From assembly GCF_016097555.1 (NCBI RefSeq), contig NW_024532763.1:124001-188000 (forward strand): a stretch of 64,000 bases of DNA, read 5' to 3'. This DNA is from Gigantopelta aegis. Its lineage: Eukaryota > Mollusca > Gastropoda > Neomphalida > Peltospiridae. The notes beneath the pieces were generated by a model. The model saw only the letters and a program-made list of their open reading frames with translations, was not told the DNA's origin and made no database searches. Shown here piece after piece: positions 23,204-33,717 of this stretch (position 1 is the stretch's first letter; every line of letters starts with the position of its first letter). The position numbers were made by a program, and so were the translations under genes.

Positions 23204-25355
23204 TTAGAACAATAATGCAGCTGTGTCTGAATCCAAATTAGCATAAACATCAGCTGCAGATTCTGGCTCTTCAGCCTCTTTAGATTGATTGCTTTTATCA
23301 GCTGCTTTTTTAGTGTTTTTAGAATTATTAGAAGGCAAACTAAGTGTGTACATTGACATAAAACTGCCAACAGTACCTAAATTACTCGGTGAGTAACTAT
23401 GAATGCTCTCTACTGTGGGAGGAGGGGGGCTCATGGGTGTGGACGATGATAACCATGGGTGAAGAGGAGTGGCTAGTTCACCATCTGGACTATCACCATT
23501 AACTTCATTAGACTGAGGCGGTGCTTCTTGTTCAATAGATTCATAGTCTGAATAGTCGTATTTAGGGGTAGACATGTTCCTTTGCAATTTGCGTGTCGCT
23601 AAATGACACTCTCTTCATGTGTCTCTAAACAAGTAAAATAAATTATTATTAATAAGTTTGTACCAAGATATATTTACCTTGCCAAAGGTTTTTAAGTCTG
23701 GAGTTTTTAAGATACTTCCTGATCGTGATGTCTTCAATGGAGTTATCGGTTCATCTTCTTCAGAGTCTTCTTCGTCGATCAACGTCATTTCTACCTCTGT
23801 TCAGGACTGGGATTATGAGGTTTTCTGACAACAACAGCCTGGCCAGAAAAGTGACTTAACAGAGCCTGCACTTTACCACTACTGCCAACTGAATTGCTAA
23901 GACTTTCTTCTACTGGTTTAGTAGATGGTGGTGTTTTTTTTCTTATTTAAATCCAACATCCACTTAGGTATGCTTTTATTTGCTGTTGTTGTGTCTTCTT
24001 GTTTTTGAATTTGGTCATCTTGTGTGTGTGTAGGTGACCAAGGTGTTGATATAGGAATACTATCTGTCTCTTCTTTTTTTGTAGGAGATTCAGGAGGAGG
24101 TGCAGTGCGTTTTGTCACATCTTCTTTCCGTCGTCGAATCAGTGCTCTTTTCCAAGGTGGAAGATTCTGAAATTCGGGGTCATCTTCTGTAATATCTGCC
24201 CATTTGCTCTTGACTTGGAATACTGGCGGTTTTAGGGACTTTCCTTCTCGTTTTACCAGCTTAGGTGAATCTTCATCTTTCTTGTTTGATGAATTGACTA
24301 TTTCTGGCTTATTTTTTGTCTCTCTCTGTTCTTCTATTTTAGGTATTTGGGTTGTGTTTGTAGAACTAGACTTATCTTCTGGTTTAGTGGCAATGTCTTG
24401 TGGCTTAGAAACTGACTCTGATTGAATGGATGATTGAATGGTTAGTTGTTTTCGTCTCATAAGGTCTCTCTTCCATTGTGGCATGGTTAGAAACTTGGGA
24501 TCTTCTTCATTAAGAATTTCCATTCTTTGCATACTTAATTTTTTGGTAGATGGTTTTACATTTGACTCTGTTTGTGTTTGAGTGAAAATACTTGGCATTT
24601 TTACTGAATGGATAGCAACAGATCGAGAATTGGTTGTTTTTTGGGGATTGAATAGGATCGGGTGGAGTTTGTGAGGCAGGGAAGATGGTGGGACTACTTG
24701 TATCTATTGATAGTGAATTTTGGTGTTGGTTCTGGACCATCTGGTGTTCCTTCAGAGGTATGTTGTTTGTTGTTGTTGCTGTGCTAACTGGGGAATATCC
24801 TTTTCATCTTGAATATGTTTCTCTTTGTCAGGATCTTTTGAAGTATGTTCAAATATTTGCATAACTTGTGCAAGGCTGTGCCTGTCTTCAAGGCCCTTCC
24901 TAACTGGTGAAACTATGTCATGACTTTTCTCAGCATTGACTTGTTCTTGTTTAGATTCTTCAATTTTCTTTTTAGCTGCTGCTACTGCTTTTCTTTCTTG
25001 TAATGCCTTCTTCCAAGATGGTACGGGTTTCTCCTTTGGTATACTGTCAAGTACTTTAGCAGTGTTTACTGGGCGGGCTGGTCAGGAGGCATTTTGTTGA
25101 CTTGTTTAAGTTTCATGACTGCTTGTTGCCATTTATCAACAGGAGTATCACTTTTGAGGCGTCTCTACCTGTAGTTTTGGACTAATATATTTGGTTTTTT
25201 CCTGTTCCATCTTTTTCAGTACCATCGCTCGCTTCCAAGGCGTAGAGAAGCGAGATAGGCTTCCTTTTCTGCTTGTTTCTTCTTCTCTTCTTCTTCTAAA
25301 TTCCTCTTTCGTTCCAAAATAGCTTTTTTTTTTTTTTCCATGGTGGTATCGACAT
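23204..25355 (-). CDS. TPRN: Taperin/phostensin-like protein with repeated WKR motifs
   Basis: Taperin and phostensin are PP1-targeting actin-associated proteins. Seen: the start at 25355 encodes MSIPPWKK, then AILERKRNLEEEEKKKQAEK, closely like the taperin N-terminus. The P-x-W-K-R-x-L-x-x-R-K motif then recurs: TPWKRAMVLKK (about 25220), DKWQQAVMKLK (25110), VPSWKKALQERK (25010), MPQWKRDLMRRK (24465), LPPWKRALIRRR (24140) and IPKWMLDLNKKK (23955). A later block LIDEEDSEEDEP (about 23770) matches the taperin acidic segment. The last exon (23204-23600) has a Pro/Ser stretch and ends DSDTAALLF, like the short hydrophobic end of taperin. The A14 run after the first motif needs a one-base change to stay in frame, and more slips occur. 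Probably ancestral to both vertebrate genes (inference). Confidence 0.62.
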
Positions 25356-25810
25356 TCTGACAAGTTTTTGCAGGTGTTAACTGCTGTAAAGTGCTCGCAG
25401 TTTCTCCACGTATCGTACGTAACTTTTACGCGTATTTTGCCACGCCCACCACAAAACCAGTATCCACACACTGTGAATAATTATATAAATAGCTCGTTCG
25501 TAAGTATATCGCTTCAAGTTTTTCTAGTTAATGGTTCCTTACAGACAAACTAACCAACAGAGATGTACATGACAATATAAAATAGTGAAATATCCAAGTT
25601 AGTTTGCATTTATAATACAAACACATGATTGAGTACTTGAAAATATTATATTCATAAAAGTGTTTGAATTTTGACCAAATAAGGTATCTTATATTCTCAG
25701 AGGGGAGGAATGGACTATGAATATAATCAGGAGAATCATACAAGCATAAATGACATAAATGAAAAGGTCAATAACCTGTGTATTTTGTAAACATAAATAT
25801 TACAAACAAT

Positions 25811-26739
25811 TCATGACAACCGTATGGGTCCATGTGGTGCTAAAGAGTCACTAAACTGAGGCAAAATATCAGTCTCCATTTCTTCTTGGGATTCATTGCC
25901 ATCTGTTTCTTGAGAATGCAGTGACGAGGTAGTAGCAATCTTCTGTAGAAACATTAATAGTTCCTGTTTTAGTAGTCATTCTGTCTGTTGTACCAGACGG
26001 TTCTTCATTTGAGAATTACTACTATCTGGTACATTTTCAACACCTGTTTGCTTTCTCTTCCGATCAGCAGCTGCTTCTTTCTTCTCCTTTTGTTCTTTTT
26101 TAAAGGCTAATGATATCAAGATATATAATGTCATCAACATATTATACAAGTACCGTCTAAGCATTCTTTCATTTCAGGGAGGAACTCTTGTAATTCCATA
26201 TCTTCAATAGCTTGAAACAAGTCATTTGGAGTAATTGTCTTACGTTTTGCCTTTAATAGCATAAGTATTTGCACTGTATGGGCAAAATTCAAGATATATT
26301 TTTATAGTAACACAGTAGCAATTTGTTTACAACTTGTGTGCATATACTTAGTATAAAGTACTAAGCTTAAACTTAATAAATTAACTAAGTGTGAAAATAT
26401 GCTGGTACTTAATTAAATAATTAAAAAGAGTATTATCATTTATCTGCACATTATACTCATAATACTATACATTATTTAAATATTTTGATTACCAGGTGGT
26501 AGCATATAATATGAAAATACTCGCTGCTCTTCCTATAGCACTTTTTGCTTCTTTTGATACGTTCACACCTTCTGGAAGCTAAAAATAGAAAATAATAAAG
26601 AGAGTAAGAATACGTATTATCTTGAACCCATCAGCTAAATTGCATATTGGAATGATTTTATCAATGCCCTTACAGCTTCCTTAATTATTCTAGCAACTAC
26701 ACTTGCAGGTAAATTCAAATCTTCAGGTTTTTCTGCCAT
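25811..26739 (-). CDS. POLE3: DNA polymerase epsilon subunit 3 (histone-fold)
   Basis: POLE3 pairs with POLE4 as a histone-fold dimer in DNA polymerase epsilon, and with other partners in CHRAC remodelling. Seen: exon 1 (26674-26739) encodes MAEKPEDLNLPASVVARIIK, nearly the human start. Exon 2 (about 26492-26579) has LPEGVNVSKEAKSAIGRAAS and FILYATT. Exon 3 has ANTYAIKGK, then RKTITPNDLFQAIEDMELQ and FLPEMKECLD, with one extra A near 26240. The last part has AFKKEQKEKKEAAADRKRK. A TGA at 25976-25978 would end the protein at RLVQQTE. The same frame stays open for about 55 more codons to 25811 with an acidic tail (GNESQEEMETDILPQ), as in other POLE3 proteins. Head to head with CSNK2B. Confidence 0.93.
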
Positions 26740-26863
26740 TTTAGTGTGAGGCGTGGTTACTAAATTATTAGTCACGCCCCTTTGGTCATCTGTGGCCGAG
26801 GAGATTGCTGAGTGAGGGTAGAAACGGTTTATTTTTTCTAAGCTGGAGAAGGATTTAGAAGAC
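26740..26863. promoter_or_regulatory. Divergent promoter, POLE3 and CSNK2B
   Basis: 124 bp lie between start codons 26739 (minus) and 26864 (plus). The interval contains GGCGTGGTTAC and TCACGCCCC boxes, variants of the recurring CCACGCCC motif. Role inferred. Confidence 0.6.
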
Positions 26864-28191
26864 ATGAGTAGCTCAGAAGAGGTCTCGTGGATCTCATGGT
26901 TCTGCTCTTTACGAGGAAACGAGTTCTTTTGTGAGGTAAATCTCTTAGCCTCCTTGTCAGTCACATGACTCCACAACACACGTATTATTAGTGAATGCTG
27001 TCTTTTATTCCAGGTAGACGAAGACTATATACAAGACAAGTTTAATTTAACTGGTCTTAATGAACAAGTCCCACATTATCGTCAAGCTTTAGACACAATC
27101 CTTGACTTAGAACCAGGTACAGGAGTTCAAAGTTGGTATACGGTTGTCAATCTGTCCTTACAGATGATGAACTTGAAGACAATCAAAGTGATCTTTGTGA
27201 GCAAGCAGCTGAGATGTTATATGGACTTATTCATGCTCGTTATATATATAACAAATCGAGGATTAGCTCAAATGGTATGTCAAATTGGGACAAATTTCCA
27301 CAATTTTTGTATCGTGTATTTTTAAAAATTTCCCTGTGTTGGGAATGAGGAATAGAATATAATTGGTATTGGAATGAGACTGTGCAGGAATAGTAGTAGT
27401 GAGGTGTTGGTTCTAGGGCAAGGTGTCGGGTAGTGGCACAGGAACAGAATAATTTATTAATATAGTTGTCAAATTCTTTTCATTAACACATTCTTTTCAT
27501 AACAGATTGAAAAATATCAACAAGGAGATTTTGGTCATTGTTCACGTGTGTTCTGTGAAAATCAGCCTGTCCTGCCAATAGGTAAGGAGATATCTCTTTA
27601 ACTCTTGACTACAACAATCTAGGTCTGTCCGATGTAACCTGGAGAATCCATGGTCAAACTATATTGTCCTAAGTGTTGCGATGTTTATACACCTAAGTCA
27701 TCACGTCATCATCATATTGATGAGTATATTTTTGGTACTGGGTTTCCACATATGCTATTTATGGTACATCAAGAACTTCGTCCACCAAAACCAACTAATC
27801 AATTTGTACCCCGGTAAGTAATGAGAACTAGATCACAATGGCATGTCGTAGTCTACTATAAAGTCACCAATGATATGCAGAGTATGAACAGCAGCTATTC
27901 CAAACACACTACATCCTCATATCACTACATGTCCTCATTATTATATCATATTTTTAGATTAGTGTGGTCAGAGTATTTAACATTCTAAGTCACTAACAGT
28001 TAGTATTACACTATAGGTCTTCACTTATTAGTTTATATTAGCTATCTCATTTACTGGTATTTGGTTTTTTATACAGGTTGTACGGGTTCAAAATCCACCC
28101 TTTAGCCTATCAACTACAACTACAAGCAGCTTCAAGGAGTCGTACAGCTAACACAGCCAGACCTAGGTCTCAGAAACAGCCGTACAAATGA
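26864..28191 (+). CDS. CSNK2B: Casein kinase 2 regulatory beta subunit
   Basis: The beta subunit dimerises through a zinc finger and docks two CK2 alpha catalytic subunits. Seen: exon 1 (26864-26935) encodes [20 protein letters not shown]. Exon 2 (27014-27116) has [19 protein letters not shown] and DLEP. A 47-nt intron (27117-27163) follows, then [20 protein letters not shown] and TNRGLAQM. The next exon (about 27508-27582) has [19 protein letters not shown]. The fourth part has [33 protein letters not shown] and NQFVPR. The last exon (about 28079-28191) has [19 protein letters not shown]. All four zinc cysteines (C-x4-C and C-x2-C) are present. Slips: a TA-repeat length change near 27245 and one base near 27635. 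These are almost surely sequence errors in an essential gene. Confidence 0.96.
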
Positions 28192-28446
28192 CAGCACGTG
28201 TTTCTACTACATTTAAACATCTTTGAATATTGTATACTAAAATCAATGTATTTATGAATGATTACCCATTCAATTTTTGATTACTTCTACATAAATTGAA
28301 AGACTTATTATGAAACAACAACACATTATACACCAGTTACAATGGTGGGGGGTGTGGGGGTGGGGTTTGGGTGGAAATAAAAAGGAATAGTGTCAAATAA
28401 AATTATGAAAACACATTTAATAGTTGCTAAGGAACAGTGACTAATT

Positions 28447-29003
28447 TCATGAAGCATATTTACGTACATATTCGTGGACTTTTTCTCTCAAATGAATACT
28501 TATCGCGAGTATATTGTTCAGCGGCATCTGTATTTAAAGGATCATCAAAGTTTAACAAATCCGTAAATAGAGAATCCAGTCCCCAAACTACATCCTTTAA
28601 TGAACGGGTAGGCAACCATCCCGTCCCATCCATTGTATGCTCTCGTAGAATACTAAGACATATTTTTCCTTCCTCAGTTATATTCGGGTGCCATAGTCTT
28701 GTCTTACAAGTAACTATGGGTGGTTTAATGTTGTATTCTAATGGGACTGATACTTCAAAGACAAAACGACCACCTTCCAGTAACCTTCGTCAGGTTGGAT
28801 GATGAGAGTGAATGTACGTAAATCATCAACGTCTTTAAATTCTAATGTACAGGATTTGGGTAGAATTGGATGTAACTCTCTGAGAGTTCTTGAGTTAGAA
28901 ATCTGCTTCTCACAGACATCTGTTTATTGTAGCCTGGTGGTTTATCTGCCTCTTGCTGCTTCCTTTCAGCTTCTTCCTTTCTCTTCTGTTGTAACTTGAA
29001 CAT
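28447..29003 (-). CDS. UBE2F: NEDD8-conjugating enzyme UBE2F
   Basis: UBE2F is the E2 that passes NEDD8 to CUL5 with RBX2. Seen: start 29003 encodes [20 protein letters not shown], then [57 protein letters not shown], the catalytic segment [15 protein letters not shown] with the active-site Cys, then [32 protein letters not shown] and [10 protein letters not shown]. The insert after the catalytic Cys and the DDPLN segment are typical of UBE2F rather than UBE2M. It reads as one exon with about three single-base slips (A run near 28475, near 28785, near 28885). Convergent with CSNK2B and divergent from the STXBP gene. Confidence 0.92.
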
Positions 29004-29156
29004 GATTTATCTTTTCCTAGGTGAAAACTCAGAATGTTTTAGTTCCAAACCTCTCCCGCCAACCACGCCTTTAATTTAGTGACGTCACGTAATTAAAATC
29101 TGTAGGGGAAGGCAGTCGGGTTTGCTGCCCTAATTTGCAAGGCTAGAGCAGTTAAT
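29004..29156. promoter_or_regulatory. Divergent promoter, UBE2F and STXBP
   Basis: 153 bp lie between start codons 29003 (minus) and 29157 (plus). It contains an ACCACGCC box near 29061 and a TGACGTCA palindrome (CRE-like) near 29080. Role inferred. Confidence 0.6.
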
Positions 29157-29364
29157 ATGGCATTAAGAGACCTCGTATCTAGTCGTAAGTTCTTTTTTCC
29201 CTCCTTTTTATTAATGGCTACCAATGTGATATAGCTGTATACTCCATTATCTGTTCTATTTACAGGTATTTTGAATGATATATTGGGCCCTCTCCAAAGT
29301 AAAGAGAATGGAAGGTATTATTTGATAAATCTCTTACAAAAATGGATACATGAATCTGAAATGG

Positions 29365-29403
<39 letters not shown>

Positions 29404-32400
29404 AATGGAGATTGATTGACAAATGCTTTAAGGAAATGGTAGACCATTAATGGGTATAGGACAAGGTAGAATGACATATTCATTAGCTGTCATTTACTGA
29501 TCAATATGTAGACATAACTTACATGTATTTTACAACTAAGATTTCAGATTTTTACAGCAAGAGTGTGTAAGATTTCTGCTTGCCCTTGTCCACTACTGCT
29601 AGAACTAAAAATATAATTTTAAAGGTGTTTCTTGAAACCATATTGATTTTAACAGCTGTCACTAATATATTACGTGAAAAGAAATAATAAAATGACTTAT
29701 AAAACAATTATATTAATTATTTAAAGTTGTAATTAATCAACTACAATTGTTGTTCTTGTGATAATATTTAATGTCATAATGGGAAGTGTCCAGTTGAGCT
29801 AACTCGCTGTTGTAGATGTGTCATATTAATGTATACCCTCACATGTAGTATAGACATACTACATGTACATGTACATTATTGTACTGCTCCTATTATGTTG
29901 TTTTAAATTAAATTATGTTCATGTAGTTTAATATTCACTACTCACCTGTTGTACCAATGTGTTAATTATGTGCAATCAATGAAGTGATGGCTTCTCTAGA
30001 TATTTAAAAATTAATATTCTTTATTTATTGTCATGGCAACAAGTAATCAGTGCATACTATTATATTATTATTAGGTTCTTGTGTTGGATCATATGAGTAC
30101 ACGGATCATTTCCTCTTGTTGTCGTATGAGTGATATAATGGATAAAGGAATAACTCGTAAGTACTCTAGTTAATAACTAGTAGTAGTTAATTACTAGTTA
30201 TTAATTGTTGCTGTGAAGTGTTCATCTTAGCCAAGGGAGGATCTTTAAGCAAACTAATTTAAGATAACAAAACTGTTTGTTTTTCTCTATTTCCTTCTTT
30301 CATTTTGGCTAGTTACTTATGAAACGTGGGATAACCCTGTTATTATTAAACTTGATTGTAACCATTTATTTCTCTTTTTATAATTAGTTGTGGAAGCTCT
30401 TGAGAAAGAACGTGAACCGTTAACTCATTTAGAAGCTATTTATATTATGTTACCCACTGAACAAGTAAGTGGATGGATGAATGGATGGTTGGATGATCAA
30501 TGGATACATGAAAACTAGTTTTGACCTGACCATGAAATGTTTGTATTAGCTAGTTCATTGTATATGGTTTATAAATTAGTGTTTATTTTATAGATTTAAA
30601 ATCAGTTCTTGTGTGTTCTTTATTCTTTAGACTATCACAAAATTGATTGCGGACTTTAATCGTCCTAGTGAACCTAAGAACATGTATAAATTTGTACATG
30701 TATTTTTTCCTGCAGAGTAAGTTATAATAGTAATTATTAGAATATATTTCCTTAATATAGGATGTGTTCAAAGCTTGTTTGAACAGCTTGGAAAGAATGC
30801 AGTTTCAAGCAGTAAGTCTTGTTCATCTATTCATCCATCCATCCATCCATTCATCTATCCATCCATTCATTCATCCATCCATCCATTCATCCATCCATCC
30901 ATCCATCCATCTATCTATCCATTCATCCTTCAGGAATTAAGACATTACAAGAAGTTAACCTTGCTTTCCTACCCTACGAGTCTCGTGTCTTCACTCTTGA
31001 TTTTCCTGATGCATTTGAAGATTACTATTGCCAAGTGAATTTGAGGAAAGAGGAATTACTCAATATCTTTGCAGATCAATTGGCTACTGTGTGTGCTATG
31101 CTAGGAGAATATCCAGCTTTACGAGCCTGGAAGTCAGTCTTTTTGATCTCAAATATATCTGTATTTCCTTCATTAATATTATAGTAATACTTGTCGTTTT
31201 TTTACCTAGGGATGGACAAGGTCGATGTTTCTGAGTTAGCTCATAAAATACAAGATCGATTAGATGTTTTTAAAGGAAGTAATCCTGACCTTGGAAAGGT
31301 AACTAAACAACATATATTTTGATGTACTTGTTTTACAAGAGATATCTTTAGGGACCCAAGCAAACTTCAGAATTCATTATATTAGACAGGTACATTATAC
31401 TGAGTTAGGTTATTCTGATCATCTCTCTCTTTCGTGCACGCACACACAGAGGGTTTTGATGTTGTCTCTCCTGTACTTCATGAACTAACATTCCAAGTAA
31501 GCAGGATAATAGTTATTTGACCACACTCGCATAATTATTTCATTAATTTTAAACCACACCCATTTAGTTATTAACTTTGGTTAAATAATTAACATAGTTA
31601 TTAAAGAATCTTTGGTACAAAGTGACAATCACTAAAGAACATTATGTTTTGTTAACACACATACACTCTACATTACACTTACTATAACTTACTATAGCTC
31701 ATATTATAATGTCTTATTATATAGTGTATGGTCTATGACTTGTTGAAGCCTGATAATGATATTTTACCAGTAAGTTGTGAACTACTATTACCTTGTGTCT
31801 GTCTGTGTACATTTAATATTAATTTTCTTGTTTATTTACTCTAGATTCAAGAGTACTGGAGGAGATGGACAAATTAGACAGAAACAAGTCATTTTGGATG
31901 GTGCATAGTAGATTAATGACTTAGTAATACTACTATTAGTAAGATCTAGACTAGTAAACATCAGTACTTACCACAGTGACCTAGGATAGCTACTATTAGT
32001 AAGATCTAGACTAGTAAACATCAGTACTTACCACAATGACCTAGGATAGCTACTATTAGTAAGATCTAGACTAGTAAACATCAGTACACCACAGTGACCT
32101 AGGATAGCTACTATTAGTAAGCTCTAGACTAGTAAACATCAGTACTTACCACAGTGACCTAGGATAGCTACCATTAGTAAGATCTAGACTAGTAAACATC
32201 AGTACTTACCACAGTGACCTAGGATAGCTACTATTAGTAAGATCTAGACTAGTAAACATCAGTACTTACCACAGTGACCTATGATAGCTACCATTAGTAA
32301 GATCTAGACTAGTAAACATCAGTACTTACCACAGTGACCTAGGATAGCTACTATTAGTAAGCTCTAGACTAGTAAACATCAGTACTTACCACAGTGATCT

Positions 32401-33641
32401 ATGATAACTACTATTAATAAGCTCACAGTGACCAAGTAGCTGCTATCATACTTATCACAGTGACCTAGGATAGCTGCTACCATTAGTACTTAGCACAGTG
32501 ATCTAGACTATTAAAACATCATACTTACCACAGTGATCTAGGATAACTGCTATTAATAACATCATTACTTACCACAGGACCATATACTTACCACAGTGAC
32601 CTAGGATAGCTGCTATTAATAACATCAATACTTACCACAGTGATCTAGGATAGCTGCTATTAATAACATCAATACTTACCACAGTGACCTAGGATAGCTG
32701 CTATTAATAACATCAGTACTTACCACAGTGACCTAGGATAGCTGCTCTTAATAACATCAATACTTTTATGTTTAATTTAAAACAGAAAATGATGAACTTT
32801 GGAAAGAAATGCGTCATTTACATATCGCTGATGCCTCAAGGTACTACTGTATACAAACAACATTTATTTTAGTCTTCTTGTTGTATAGAAAAGTATCTTC
32901 TGCTGTTCAAGATTTTGCTAAGAAAAAGAAGCTTGGTACTGCAGGTTCTGAAGTAAGAAATTGTTTGTTTTGTTTTCCTTTTTTTTTCATTTTATTATTT
33001 TCTTTGTAGCTTTCTGTTAAAGATTTGGCACGACATATTCGACGTGCTCCTCAATATCAGAAAGAATTGTCTCAAGTATGTGTGCATTGTCCTTTTAATC
33101 CTGTTTATTAAACCAGTTTATCATTGTCCTTTTAATCGTGTTTATTAAACCAGTTTATCTTGATGTCTGTCATCATCACCCACTAAATCCATTCATTAAT
33201 CCTATATATATATCCATTCATTTCATTTATATATCCATTCATTTCATTTATATATCCATTCATTTCATTTATACATCCATTCATTTCATTTATGTATCCA
33301 TTCATTTCATTTATATATCCATTCATTTCATTTATGTATCCATTCATTTCATTTATACATCCATTCATTTCATTTATGTATCCATTCATTTCATTTATAT
33401 ATCCATTCATTTCATTTATACATCCATTCATTTCATTTATATATCCATTCATTTCATTTATATATCCATATAGTATTCTCTTCATCTCAGTTTGGTTGAT
33501 GCATGTATGGAACATTATAAAAAAGGAGTGAACAATCTTTGTAAAGTGGAACAAGATCTAGCTACTGGAGTAGATAAAGATGGAGCACCTGTGGATGAAC
33601 CTCTGAAAATAATAATGTCATCTCTATTTGATCGAAGTGTT

Positions 33642-33717
<76 letters not shown>

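Noticed and set aside
30775-31038. His/Ser/Pro-rich open frame
   Set aside because: Runs through the ATCC array; only the flanking STXBP exon parts are real.
31925-32765. Regular 60-bp repeats considered as a CRISPR-like array
   Set aside because: There are no distinct spacers; units are contiguous tandem copies inside a eukaryotic intron.
33138-33554. Open frames of 79-123 aa on both strands
   Set aside because: They are translations of the 21-bp minisatellite, periodic every seven residues in all frames, with no coding context.
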